Shown here piece by piece: positions 1 through 6,530 of a stretch of DNA of 34,880 nt (position 1 is the stretch's first letter; each line of letters starts with the position of its first letter). Source of the stretch: Verrucomicrobiota bacterium (lineage in GTDB: Bacteria > Verrucomicrobiota > Verrucomicrobiia > Opitutales > Opitutaceae); assembly GCA_016871755.1 (NCBI GenBank), contig VHCJ01000028.1, positions 1 to 34,880 on the forward strand, given 5' to 3'. Position numbers and translations under genes: made by a program. Below the pieces are notes generated by a model, which did no database searches, was not told the DNA's origin, and worked only from the letters and a program-made list of their open reading frames with translations.

Positions 1-176
1 AGCTCCTTGAGCCGCTTGGCCTCGTTGACCTCCATCATCCCGAACTGTCGCTTCCAACGGTGGAAGGTCTGCTCCGAGATGTTCTTCTCCTTACAGATCT
101 CCACGATGCTCTTGCCGCCGTCGGCGATCCGCAAAATGCGGATCTTGTCCTCAGTCGTATGTCGTTTGCCTTTCAT
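1..176 (-). CDS. IS3-family transposase OrfA, partial (N-terminal 58 residues)
   Basis: This encodes the DNA-binding subunit of an IS3-type transposase, which recognises the IS ends and is normally joined to the OrfB integrase by a programmed -1 frameshift. The translation starts [17 protein letters not shown] and continues with a helix-turn-helix (about residues 8-45, containing [20 protein letters not shown]). It then enters the start of the coiled region ([15 protein letters not shown]) and runs off the window. The start at 176 is supported by an AGAGGAC purine tract about 8 bases upstream, unlike the native genes here. The family call rests on the HTH_Tnp_1 pattern. OrfB is not visible. 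Confidence 0.85.
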   Translation of the reverse strand, partial: MKGKRHTTEDKIRILRIADGGKSIVEICKEKNISEQTFHRWKRQFGMMEVNEAKRLKE

Positions 177-242
177 GGTCTGGGTCCTCTCTGGTGGCCC
201 AGACTAACACCCAAGGCGGCTCAAAATTTCGGGGTCAGGTCA
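1..242 (-). mobile_element. IS3-family insertion sequence, left copy (5' end only)
   Basis: The outer end of the element is at 242, where the reverse strand begins TGACCTGACCCCGAAATTTT, a TG-ending terminus typical of IS3-family inverted repeats. Transcription of its orfA runs leftward out of the window. The same end occurs inverted at 34772-34880, and I count only two mismatches over the shared 109 bases (an A/G about 50 bases in and a T/C inside orfA). A third, diverged relative lies at about 1504-1687. The element interrupts a DUF1501 gene whose remainder begins at 243. The other end of the IS and any target duplication are outside the window. Confidence 0.85.
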
Positions 243-505
243 AGGGCACCACCGGCCGCGACCACAACCCCGACGCCTTCACCACCTGGATGATGGGCGC
301 GGGCGTGAAGGGCGGCGTCAGCTACGGGGCCACCGACGACTTCGGCCGCCGGAGCGTGCAGGACGTGACCACCGTCTACGATTTCTACGCCACGGTGCTT
401 CATCTGCTCGGCCTCGATCATGAGAGGCTGACCTTCTACTTCAACGGCCTCCAGCAACGACTCACCAACGTGCACGGGCACGTGATCAAGAACGTGCTCG
501 CGTGA
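243..505 (+). pseudogene. DUF1501 family protein, C-terminal fragment cut by the IS
   Basis: The frame entering from the IS end at 242 reads [20 protein letters not shown] and then [14 protein letters not shown], ending HVIKNVLA at a TGA at 503-505. This matches the C-terminus of DUF1501 (sulfatase-like, PF07394) proteins, in which a GRDHNP...W..AGGG.KGG..YG.TD core is followed by a conserved LLGLDHE.LT...NG...RLT.VHG tail. These secreted proteins are abundant in Planctomycetes and Verrucomicrobia and usually lie beside DUF1549/DUF1553 proteins. Only about 87 residues of a normal 400-500 remain, because the IS insertion removed the 5' part. No promoter or start of its own is visible, so it is not expected to be functional. 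Confidence 0.85.
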
Positions 506-1048
506 GGACACCCGCGTGCGGCACCGGCGTTTGGGCGCGGCGACGGTGCCTGGACGGGGTGTTGGAAACCTCGGTCGGGAAACAGAACCCCTTGGTCAGG
601 ATCCTGACCTCGGTGCGAATTGACTGAGCGATGAAGCACTCCTCGTGGGCGAGGGCGTGCAGGTGGGCCTCCTCGGCGGGACTCGCGGCGCGGGCGCCGT
701 AGGCGATCCGCGGACGGAGATCAATCTGGCTGACCCAGAGCTTGCCGGCCGCATTCCGCGTCATGGTCCCGAGGGCGTTGTCCTCGTAGCGGACGACGTC
801 GAAGCCATGCTTCGCCGCGATGGAGAGCCACCAGAGCATGAGGCAGCTCGCGACTGAGGCGACGTAGGCCTCCTCGGGATCGACATGCGCGGCGTTGGAC
901 CATGGCGCGGGCACGACGGAAGGCGAGGGCGAGGCGGGCACCGTGACGCCCCGTCAAAGTGCCAGCTGTGCTCGCGTGAGTACTGGCCCCGGCGGAAATC
1001 GGGCCCGGAAACGCTCCAGACGATGCGGGCAATGTGCTCGGAGTTGAG
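486..1048 (-). pseudogene. OsmC family peroxiredoxin-like protein, frameshifted
   Basis: OsmC/Ohr proteins reduce organic hydroperoxides with two reactive cysteines. Reading leftward from about 1048, one frame gives LNSEHIARIVWSVSGPDF then RRGQYSREHSWHFDGA. A second frame takes over near 950 with TVPASPSPSVVPAPWSNAAH, VDPEEAYVASVASCLMLWWL and later HALAHEECFIAQSIRTEVR. Both family cysteines (VASC and EECFIA) are present. The two halves join if one G is added to the GGGG run at 949-952, so this is a single-base homopolymer deletion, either real or a sequencing error. Homology ends near 603, and the open frame then runs on without family resemblance into the 3' end of the DUF1501 fragment. No convincing start codon lies in frame upstream, so the 5' end is also damaged. 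The 200 bases between it and the tRNA are G-rich, with nothing recognisable. Confidence 0.75.
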
Positions 1049-1252
1049 GAGCCTTGATGAGGTGCGCCGTGTTTGGGGTGAGCTTGGATGCTGGAATGTT
1101 CAAACGTGGAACGCGAGCGTGGTTGGGGCGCGGCGGCGGGGGCGCGTGGGACGGCGTGTGCGGGACGGCGAGGCTCCGGGGCCGATCCGGGGCGCGCCGA
1201 GTTCCGGCTCGCCTCGGGGGGCCGGGCGGGCTAGGACGGGAGGCGCAGGTTC

Positions 1253-1338
1253 GCCCGGATGGCGGAATGGTAGACGCTTTCGACTTAAAATCGAATTTCC
1301 GAAAGGAAGTGCCGGTTCGAATCCGGCTCCGGGTACCA
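1253..1338 (+). tRNA. tRNA-Leu (anticodon TAA)
   Basis: A full cloverleaf can be drawn. The acceptor stem is GCCCGGA (1253-1259) with TCCGGGT (1328-1334), including one G-U pair at the top. The anticodon stem is TTCGA/TCGAA around the loop CTTAAAA (1284-1290), giving anticodon TAA at 1286-1288. A long variable arm (about 1296-1309) marks a class II tRNA, and the T arm contains GGTTCGAATCC. The discriminator is A1335 and CCA is encoded (1336-1338). It closely resembles other bacterial tRNA-Leu(UAA) genes. The tRNA lies between the OsmC remnant and an IS remnant, a typical setting for insertions. Confidence 0.96.
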
Positions 1339-1400
1339 GGCGTTTCCAACTCGATGACAAGTGGGGACTTACAAAGCAGGAGGAGACGAAAAGCCGGCCT

Positions 1401-1437
1401 TACTTACTAACAAAAAGGGGCCTACTTACTAACAAAA
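1401..1437. repeat. Two-copy 15-bp direct repeat, 22-bp period
   Basis: TACTTACTAACAAAA is present at 1401-1415 and again at 1423-1437, separated by AGGGGCC. Its reverse complement, GTTAGTAAGTAGGCCCC then TTTTT, resembles a second place in the window, 15325-15351 (GTTGGCCAGCAGGCCCC then TTTTT, reverse strand). It may therefore belong to a dispersed repeat family. It sits between the tRNA and the old IS remnant. Confidence 0.6.
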
Positions 1438-1620
1438 CGCCAGTCTCCGCCAGCGCTTGCGGATGACGCGGAAGGCATCGGACGGGCCGATGCGGAGGCA
1501 CGGGTGGTACGTCACGTCTGAGATGTTTTTCTCCCGACAGATGTCCACGATGCTCCTGCCCGCGTCCACGTCCCGTAGGATGCGGACTTTCTCCTCTGTA
1601 CTGTAGCGTTTTCCTTTCAT
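1429..1620 (-). pseudogene. Diverged IS3-type transposase OrfA remnant
   Basis: The first 39 residues (MKGKRYSTEEKVRILRDVDA then GRSIVDICREKNISDVTYH) match the OrfA at the window ends, with many conservative changes. After residue 39 (about position 1504) the frame departs into PCLRIGPSDAFRVIRKRW and stops at 1429-1431, so the helix-turn-helix is cut and OrfB is absent. Upstream there is the same AAAGGA ribosome-binding tract and the same 66-67-base spacing from the IS end to the ATG as in the other copies. The remnant is older and differs more from the two end copies than they do from each other. Confidence 0.8.
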
Positions 1621-1687
1621 GATCTGGGTCCTTTCTGTTGGACCCAGACCGAACCTTCAAGCGGCTCGAATTTCCGGGATCACGTCA
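1504..1687 (-). mobile_element. IS3-type element remnant (5' end)
   Basis: The reverse strand begins at 1687 with TGACGTGATCCCGGAAATTC. This is related to, but clearly different from, the IS terminus at 242 and 34772 (TGACCTGACCCCGAAATTTT). It is followed by the same leader (GGTCTGGGTCC...AGAAAGGACCCAGA) and an OrfA start. Only the first 180 or so bases remain recognisable. It lies about 165 bp downstream of the tRNA-Leu 3' end. Confidence 0.75.
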
Positions 1688-1794
1688 GCTGGCCGGTCAG
1701 GCGGACTTGAGCGTTGGGGGACTACAGGGGTCCGACTCCGCTTTTACCCGGCACCCTCCCCTTAAACCCCTCCCGGATCCGATCCCCCTGAAGA

Positions 1795-1850
1795 TCCAGT
1801 TTCCTTCCGGTGGGTGGTAAAATCAGCGTGGCGACTGGAAGGAAACCGGA
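1795..1850. repeat. Imperfect 17-bp inverted repeat at the 46-bp repeat boundary
   Basis: TCCAGTTTCCTTCCGGT (1795-1811) pairs with ACTGGAAGGAAACCGGA (1834-1850), with one mismatch and one G-T pair across a 22-base spacer. The right arm is the first 17 bases of the 46-bp direct repeat. On the plus strand the stem is followed by TTTT, so it could act as a terminator. The same left arm is not present in front of the copy at 34599. Confidence 0.6.
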
Positions 1851-1879
1851 TTTTGCTGGGGTTGGGTCGGGTGGGGGTT
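1834..1879 (+). repeat. 46-bp direct repeat, left copy
   Basis: These 46 bases are identical, base for base, to 34599-34644 in the same orientation. They begin ACTGGAAGGAAACCGGATTT and end GGTCGGGTGGGGGTT. The right edge at 1879/1880 is exactly where the reading frame of the FAD-linked oxidase stops resembling its family. The flanks on the other side (1688-1833) show no similarity to the flanks of the right copy. Confidence 0.9.
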
Positions 1880-2482
1880 GTAGATCCGGGTTTCGAGAGA
1901 GTCTGGCCCGGCGCATTTGGCGGTGAACTCCGCAGGCGTGAGCGGGCCGAAGGTCGCCTCGCTGCCGTCGCTCAGAAAGCCGCGGGCGGAGACGAGGTGC
2001 TCGCGGGTGGTGCCGTGGACGATGGAGTTGGCGCCGCAGGAATTGTTGCCGACCATGCCTCCGATCATGGCGCGGTTGGCGGTGGAGGTTTCCGGCGTGA
2101 AGAACAGACCGTGCGGCTGGAGAAACAGATTGAGCTCGTTGCGCACGACGCCGGGTTGCACACGCACGCGGCGGGCGGTGCGGTCGAAGGCGATCACCTG
2201 GTTGAGATGCCGTCCGAGGTCCACGACGATGCCGCTGCCGACAACCTGGCCGGCCAGCGAGGTGCCGGCGGTGCGGGGAATGAGGCCGACCTTGTGGCGC
2301 GCGGCAAAGCGCACGAGCTCACGCACGTCCGCCTCGGTGCGGGGCAGGGCGACGGCCAGCGGCAGCTCCTGGTATTCGGAGGCGTCGGTCGCGTAGAGGG
2401 CGCGCATCGTCCGTCCCGTGTGCAACGATCCTGTGAGGCGGGCGGCAAGGACGGACAGTTCAGCGGGAGAAACGGCACTCAT
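1880..2482 (-). pseudogene. FAD-linked oxidase (GlcD-like), 3' half lost at the repeat
   Basis: The product starts MSAVSPAELSVLAARLTG and contains the FAD-binding PCMH-type domain (FAD_binding_4) of D-2-hydroxyacid dehydrogenases such as GlcD and D-lactate dehydrogenase. Visible motifs are LPRTEADVRELVRFAARH, PRTAGTSLAGQVVG (pyrophosphate loop), VQPGVVRNELNLFLQPHG and GGMVGNNSCGANSIVHGTTR. About 201 residues are authentic, up to SLETRIY, and the frame then runs into the 46-bp repeat. Full-length relatives have 450 to more than 900 residues, so the C-terminal half is missing. The start at 2482 is preferred because upstream in-frame sequence resembles no protein. It is the last gene of the glucuronate operon, 96 bases after the SDR gene. 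Its substrate was probably a hydroxyacid but cannot be told. Confidence 0.8.
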
Positions 2483-2511
2483 ACGGGTCCGGGTTAAGTA
2501 GGCGGGGCGCG

Positions 2512-2538
2512 GTGCTTTGGCGAGATGAACCAAAGCAC
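2512..2538 (-). promoter_or_regulatory. Intercistronic hairpin between the SDR and FAD oxidase genes
   Basis: GTGCTTTGG (2512-2520) and CCAAAGCAC (2530-2538) form a perfect 9-bp inverted repeat with a 9-base loop, lying in the 96-base gap. No T-run follows on either strand, so an RNA-processing or stabilising stem is more likely than a strong terminator. Its function is inferred. Confidence 0.5.
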
Positions 2539-2578
2539 AAGCCAACCCCACGCAGAGCCGGCTCCACCAGGCGCTGGC

Positions 2579-3430
2579 TCAGACGCCGGGGCAGGCGAGG
2601 AAACCGCCGTCCACGGGGACCATGATGCCGGTGACAAATTTCGCCTGGTCGTCATGGAGCAACCACGTCACGGTGCCGAGCAGCTCCTCCGCCTCGCCGA
2701 AGCGCCTGAGCGGGGTGTGGTGGATGACGTTCTGGCCGCGGGTTGAAAGGGAGCCGTCGGGGTTCATTAGGATTTTCCGACTGCGGTCGTTCACGAAGAA
2801 GCCGGGGGCAACGCCGTTGACGCGGATGCCGGCGGGGGCGAGGTAGGCGGCAAGCCACGCGGTAAAACTGACCATGCCGGTCTTGGCCGTGGCGTAGGCG
2901 GGCACGCGGGTGATCGGGCGGTAGCTTGTCATCGAGCCGAAGGTGAGGATGCTGCCGCGGTGCTGTGCGGCCATGTCGCGGCCGAAAACCTGGGAAGGGA
3001 TGATCGTGCCGAGCGTGTTCGTGCGGATCACGTCATCCACCTTTTCAGGGTCGAGGTTGAAGAAGCCGCGGAGACCGGCGGGCTTGTCGTCGGCGATTTC
3101 CGCGGGATCGAACTGGACTGACGTGGTGATGGCCTCGGTCTGGTTTCCGCCGGCGCCGTTGATGAGGAACCACGGCACGCCAAATTCGGCGACGACCGCG
3201 GCGCGGGCTCTTTCAACCGACGCGGGGTCGGTCACGTCGCAGGCGACGGTCAGCGCCGTGCCGCCAGCGCTGCGGATATCGGCGGCGACTTGCTCCAGTG
3301 AGGCAGGCGTGCGGCCGAGCAGGGCCACGCGGGTGCCCTGGGCGGCGAGGTGGCGGGCAATGGCGGAGCAGAGGGTGCCGCCGGCACCGGTGATGACGGC
3401 GGTCTTGCCGGAAAAAAACGGGTCGTTCAT
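2579..3430 (-). CDS. uxuB: SDR-type D-mannonate oxidoreductase (fructuronate reductase)
   Basis: It reduces D-fructuronate to D-mannonate with NAD(P)H in the cytoplasm, the second step of glucuronate catabolism. The 283-residue protein is a classical short-chain dehydrogenase, like the Bacillus YjmF type and unlike the larger E. coli UxuB. The cofactor loop TGAGGTLC is at 14-21, NGAGGNQTEA at 91-100, the catalytic Ser near 166, and Y179-x3-K183. The C-terminus (LMNPDGSLSTRGQNVIHHTP, then RFGEAEELLG and FVTGIMVPVDGG) is characteristic of this subfamily. One oddity is Cys21 where relatives usually have the last glycine of the cofactor loop. Its ATG overlaps the uxaC stop (ATGA, 3427-3430), so translation is probably coupled. 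The symbol is given by function. Confidence 0.9.
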   Translation of the reverse strand: MNDPFFSGKTAVITGAGGTLCSAIARHLAAQGTRVALLGRTPASLEQVAADIRSAGGTALTVACDVTDPASVERARAAVVAEFGVPWFLINGAGGNQTEAITTSVQFDPAEIADDKPAGLRGFFNLDPEKVDDVIRTNTLGTIIPSQVFGRDMAAQHRGSILTFGSMTSYRPITRVPAYATAKTGMVSFTAWLAAYLAPAGIRVNGVAPGFFVNDRSRKILMNPDGSLSTRGQNVIHHTPLRRFGEAEELLGTVTWLLHDDQAKFVTGIMVPVDGGFLACPGV

Positions 3431-4848
3431 GGGAGGGAAAGTGCGGCGGGAGACGCCAGCCAGGCCCGGGCGTTTGCCCCGGCGACGCGGCGGACATAGT
3501 TGCCGAGGAAGTCGGGATCGTCCGGGAAGATGCCGGCCTGGACCTGGGCGCCGAACCAGTCGCAGAGCACCCGGCGGAAATATTCATGCCGCGACAGGGA
3601 CAGCACGCTGCGCGAGTCCGTGGTCATGCCGATGAACGGGGCAAGCAGGCCGTAGCGGGAGAGCGTGTCGAGGTGCTGGCGGATGCCCAGATCGTGATCG
3701 TTGAACCACCAGGGCGGGCCGAACTGGATTTTTCCCGCCACATGGTCCTCGGTGAAGGAGCCCGTGAGCACCGCAAAGGCGGCGTGGTCGGCGGGATTCA
3801 AAGGGTAGAGGATGGTCTTGGGCAGGGCGTCCCGAATTTCGAGGTGATCGAGGCAGCGGCAGAGGGCGGGGATGTCGGTGGCGCGGCCGATCATGGCGAA
3901 GCCGCCGGCGGCTCCGGCCAGCCGGCGCAGGCGCGAGCTGGTATGGCGCTGGGCGCCGAGGTGCAGCTGCATGACCCAGCCGCGGCGGCCGTAGCTTTCG
4001 CCAAGCCAGGCGAGGAGAGAGGAACGGAAGGCGCGAGTCTGGGCGGCATCCGGCCGGCCGCCCGTCAGCACCCGGGAGAGGGTGGCGTTGGCCTCGGTGT
4101 CGGACACTGCCTCAAAAGCGAAGACATCGAGTCCATGGTCGGCTATGGTGCAGCCGTGCGCCGCGAAGACATCGAGGCGCTGGTTCAGGGCCGCGCGGTA
4201 GCTGTCGAGATCGCTGACACGGGTGCCAGTGGCGGCGGCGAGCCGGCCGAGCCAGTCCCGGAAGCCGGGTTCGTCGATGGCGAGGGCGTCATCGGCTCGC
4301 AACGAGGGCAGAACGCGCGGAATGAATCCGTCAGCGCCGAGTTGCCGGTGGGCGTCGAGCGGGTCGAGCCAGCGGTCGGAGGTGCCGACAAGTTCGACGT
4401 TGGCCGCGGCGAGGAGGCCGCGGGCGCGGTGGGAGGGTCCGGCCAGCTGTTCGTTGCACTGCGCCCAGATCCGGTCGGCGGAAGCGGGATTGAGCGGCTC
4501 GGTGACGCCGAAATAGCGGCGAAGTTCCAAGGCGCTCCAGTGGTAGAGCGGATTCCCCAGGGTCTGGGGCAGCGTTGCGGCCCAGTGGTCGAATTTTTCC
4601 CGCGGGGAGGCGTCCCCGGTGATGGCCTGCTCCGGCACGCCGAGCAGGCGCATGGCGCGGTGTTTGTATTGATCGGGTTCGAGCCAAAGCTGGGTCAGGT
4701 CGCGATAGGTCCGGTCCGCCGCGAGATCCCCCGCGTCGAGATGCGAGTGGTAGTCGATGATAGGCAGCGCCGCGGCATGCTCGTGATACAGGCGGCGGGC
4801 CAGGGGGCTGCGGAGCAGGAAGTTTTCGTCGGCTGAAAGCGATTTCAT
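3427..4848 (-). CDS. uxaC: Uronate isomerase
   Basis: It isomerises D-glucuronate to D-fructuronate (and D-galacturonate to D-tagaturonate), the entry step of the hexuronate pathway, in the cytoplasm. At 473 residues it has the usual length (about 470) for this amidohydrolase-superfamily enzyme. Visible markers are the metal-binding IIDYHSHLD at 30-38 (His34, His36), DRTYRDLTQLWLEPDQYKHR, TLGNPLYHWSALELRRYFG and, near the C-terminus, FIGMTTDSRSVLSLSRHEYF, all family signatures. It lies 9 bases after the symporter gene and overlaps the SDR gene by 4 bases. With the SDR reductase and uxuA in the same operon, glucuronate is the likely physiological substrate. No Shine-Dalgarno sequence is present. 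Confidence 0.96.
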   Translation of the reverse strand: MKSLSADENFLLRSPLARRLYHEHAAALPIIDYHSHLDAGDLAADRTYRDLTQLWLEPDQYKHRAMRLLGVPEQAITGDASPREKFDHWAATLPQTLGNPLYHWSALELRRYFGVTEPLNPASADRIWAQCNEQLAGPSHRARGLLAAANVELVGTSDRWLDPLDAHRQLGADGFIPRVLPSLRADDALAIDEPGFRDWLGRLAAATGTRVSDLDSYRAALNQRLDVFAAHGCTIADHGLDVFAFEAVSDTEANATLSRVLTGGRPDAAQTRAFRSSLLAWLGESYGRRGWVMQLHLGAQRHTSSRLRRLAGAAGGFAMIGRATDIPALCRCLDHLEIRDALPKTILYPLNPADHAAFAVLTGSFTEDHVAGKIQFGPPWWFNDHDLGIRQHLDTLSRYGLLAPFIGMTTDSRSVLSLSRHEYFRRVLCDWFGAQVQAGIFPDDPDFLGNYVRRVAGANARAWLASPAALSLP

Positions 4849-4857
4849 GACAAGGGC

Positions 4858-6525
4858 TCAGGTTGAAGGAACCGGTCGGCGGTGCCGGAAGAGGAAGGCG
4901 CCGCCGGCCGCCATGCAGGCGAGGCCCGCCGCGAGGGCCAGCCGGCCGCCCAAGTTGGCGAGGGTGAAGAGTCCGACGGCGACAAAGAATCCGCCGGCGA
5001 TGAGGAAGGACAGGCCGAAGAGCCGGCCGAGAGCGTAGCTGAAGCCGGGATTGAGGACCGGAATTTCGTCGGCGGACAGCGGTCGCGCCAGCCGGGCGAA
5101 GAAGATGGCCACCCGCTCATCCAGCGCCGGGCTGCGGCCCGCGGGCAGGAGGAAGAGCGCGAGGCAGACCAGCACGACCAGCGGGGTGGCGACCTCCCAG
5201 GCGAGGTGATTGTTGAAGTGCAGGGCCGCGGCGAAGCCGGAGCCCAGCACGGCGCACAACAACGCACCGAGGCTGTTGGGGCGGCGCCAGAGCAGGCCGC
5301 CGAGCAGGGGGATGGCCAGCGGCACCGCGAAGACGGAGGCGAAGAGCTTGTTGGCTTCGAAGGCGCCGCCAAAGCCGCCGACGAACATGGCACCGAAGAT
5401 CACCACGGTGCCGACACCGACCGTAGTGGCCCGAGCCATCCACACGAGGTGCCGGTCGTCGGCCGCGGGCCGGATGAAGCGCTGATAGAAATCCTTCGTC
5501 AGCACCGCAGCCATCACGTTGAATTCGGAATTGAGCGAGGACATCGTGGCGGCGAACATGCTGGCGACCACGAGGCCCATCATGCCGGCCGGCAGGAGGT
5601 GGGCGCAGGCGGCGACGTAGGCCTGCTCGGGGTCGGCCAGGCCGGGCAGGAAGACACGGGCGGCGAGCGGCGGCAGCAGGAAGATGACCGGTGAGACGAG
5701 GAACATGAAGGCGGTGAGGTAACCCACCTTGCGGGCGGAAGGCTCGTCGCGCACGACGTAGAGCCGCTGGATGAACGCCCAGTTGCTGTTGTATTTGAGC
5801 GCCACGAGAAGGTAGTAGGCGAAGAGCCATAGCGGCACGCCCTTGGGGCCGTGGAACCACTCAAGCTGCGTCGGCGCCGCCGCGGCGATGCCGCTGATAC
5901 CGCCCGCGGCCTGCAGGCTGAGCGGCACGAGGATGGCGGAACAGAGCATGAGCACGATGAACTGGATGGTATCCAGCACGGTCACGGCCCAGAGGCCGCC
6001 GATCATGGTGAAGATCGTGATAAAGATACCGGAGGCGACGATGGCCTCGGGCACGCTGAACGGGGTGACGGCGGCGAGGAAGACCGCGGTGGCGTAGAGC
6101 CGCACGGCGTTGTCGAGGAAGCGCATGAGCAGCCCCATCCACGAAAAGACCTGACGCACGCCGAGGTTGAAGCGCTGCTCAAGGTATTCGACCGGGGTGG
6201 TGAGGTTGGAGCGGCGCCACCGCGTGGCGAGGTAGCGGCCGGCCACCACGCAGGGCGGGACGGTGGACCAGAAGACGACGAGGACGACCAGACCGTGCTC
6301 GTAGGCGATGCCGGCGTAGGCGACAAAGACGAAGGTGCTGAACATCGACATGAAGTTGCTCACGCCGGCGATGGTCCACGGAATCGTGTTGCCGCCCTTG
6401 AGGTAGCTGGCGGCGTCCTTGATGAACCAGCCGAAGAAACTGCCGATGGCCGCCATGAGCACCATGAACGCGCCGAGCAGCACATAGTCGAGGGCCTGGA
6501 GGTGATTGAGATCGACGGTCGGCAT
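4858..6525 (-). CDS. Sodium:solute symporter (SSS family)
   Basis: This is an inner-membrane secondary transporter of the SSS/SLC5 family, which couples solute uptake to sodium. The 555-residue protein has about 13-15 hydrophobic segments. Family features include SYLKGGNTIPWTIAGVSNFM (residues about 40-60), VEYLEQRFNLGVRQVFSW, the FTMIGGLWAVTVLDTIQFIV segment and VASMFAATMSSLNSEFNVMA. Given the flanking uxaC, uxuB, uxuA and glycosidase genes, the likely cargo is glucuronate or a glucuronate-containing mono- or oligosaccharide, but this is inference from context. It starts 5 bases after the RraA-family stop and ends 9 bases before uxaC, so it is clearly co-transcribed. Confidence 0.93.
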   Translation of the reverse strand: MPTVDLNHLQALDYVLLGAFMVLMAAIGSFFGWFIKDAASYLKGGNTIPWTIAGVSNFMSMFSTFVFVAYAGIAYEHGLVVLVVFWSTVPPCVVAGRYLATRWRRSNLTTPVEYLEQRFNLGVRQVFSWMGLLMRFLDNAVRLYATAVFLAAVTPFSVPEAIVASGIFITIFTMIGGLWAVTVLDTIQFIVLMLCSAILVPLSLQAAGGISGIAAAAPTQLEWFHGPKGVPLWLFAYYLLVALKYNSNWAFIQRLYVVRDEPSARKVGYLTAFMFLVSPVIFLLPPLAARVFLPGLADPEQAYVAACAHLLPAGMMGLVVASMFAATMSSLNSEFNVMAAVLTKDFYQRFIRPAADDRHLVWMARATTVGVGTVVIFGAMFVGGFGGAFEANKLFASVFAVPLAIPLLGGLLWRRPNSLGALLCAVLGSGFAAALHFNNHLAWEVATPLVVLVCLALFLLPAGRSPALDERVAIFFARLARPLSADEIPVLNPGFSYALGRLFGLSFLIAGGFFVAVGLFTLANLGGRLALAAGLACMAAGGAFLFRHRRPVPST

Positions 6526-6530
6526 GGAAA

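Noticed and set aside
1401-1437. CRISPR-like array
   Set aside because: Only two short units with a 7-base spacer and no cas genes; it is a simple direct repeat.
885-1466. Open frames running through the tRNA-Leu gene on both strands
   Set aside because: The tRNA is certain, and these frames are random GC-rich translations of it and its flanks.
2483-2551. N-terminal extension of the FAD oxidase
   Set aside because: It crosses the intercistronic hairpin and shows no family similarity; MSAVSPAELS is a better start.
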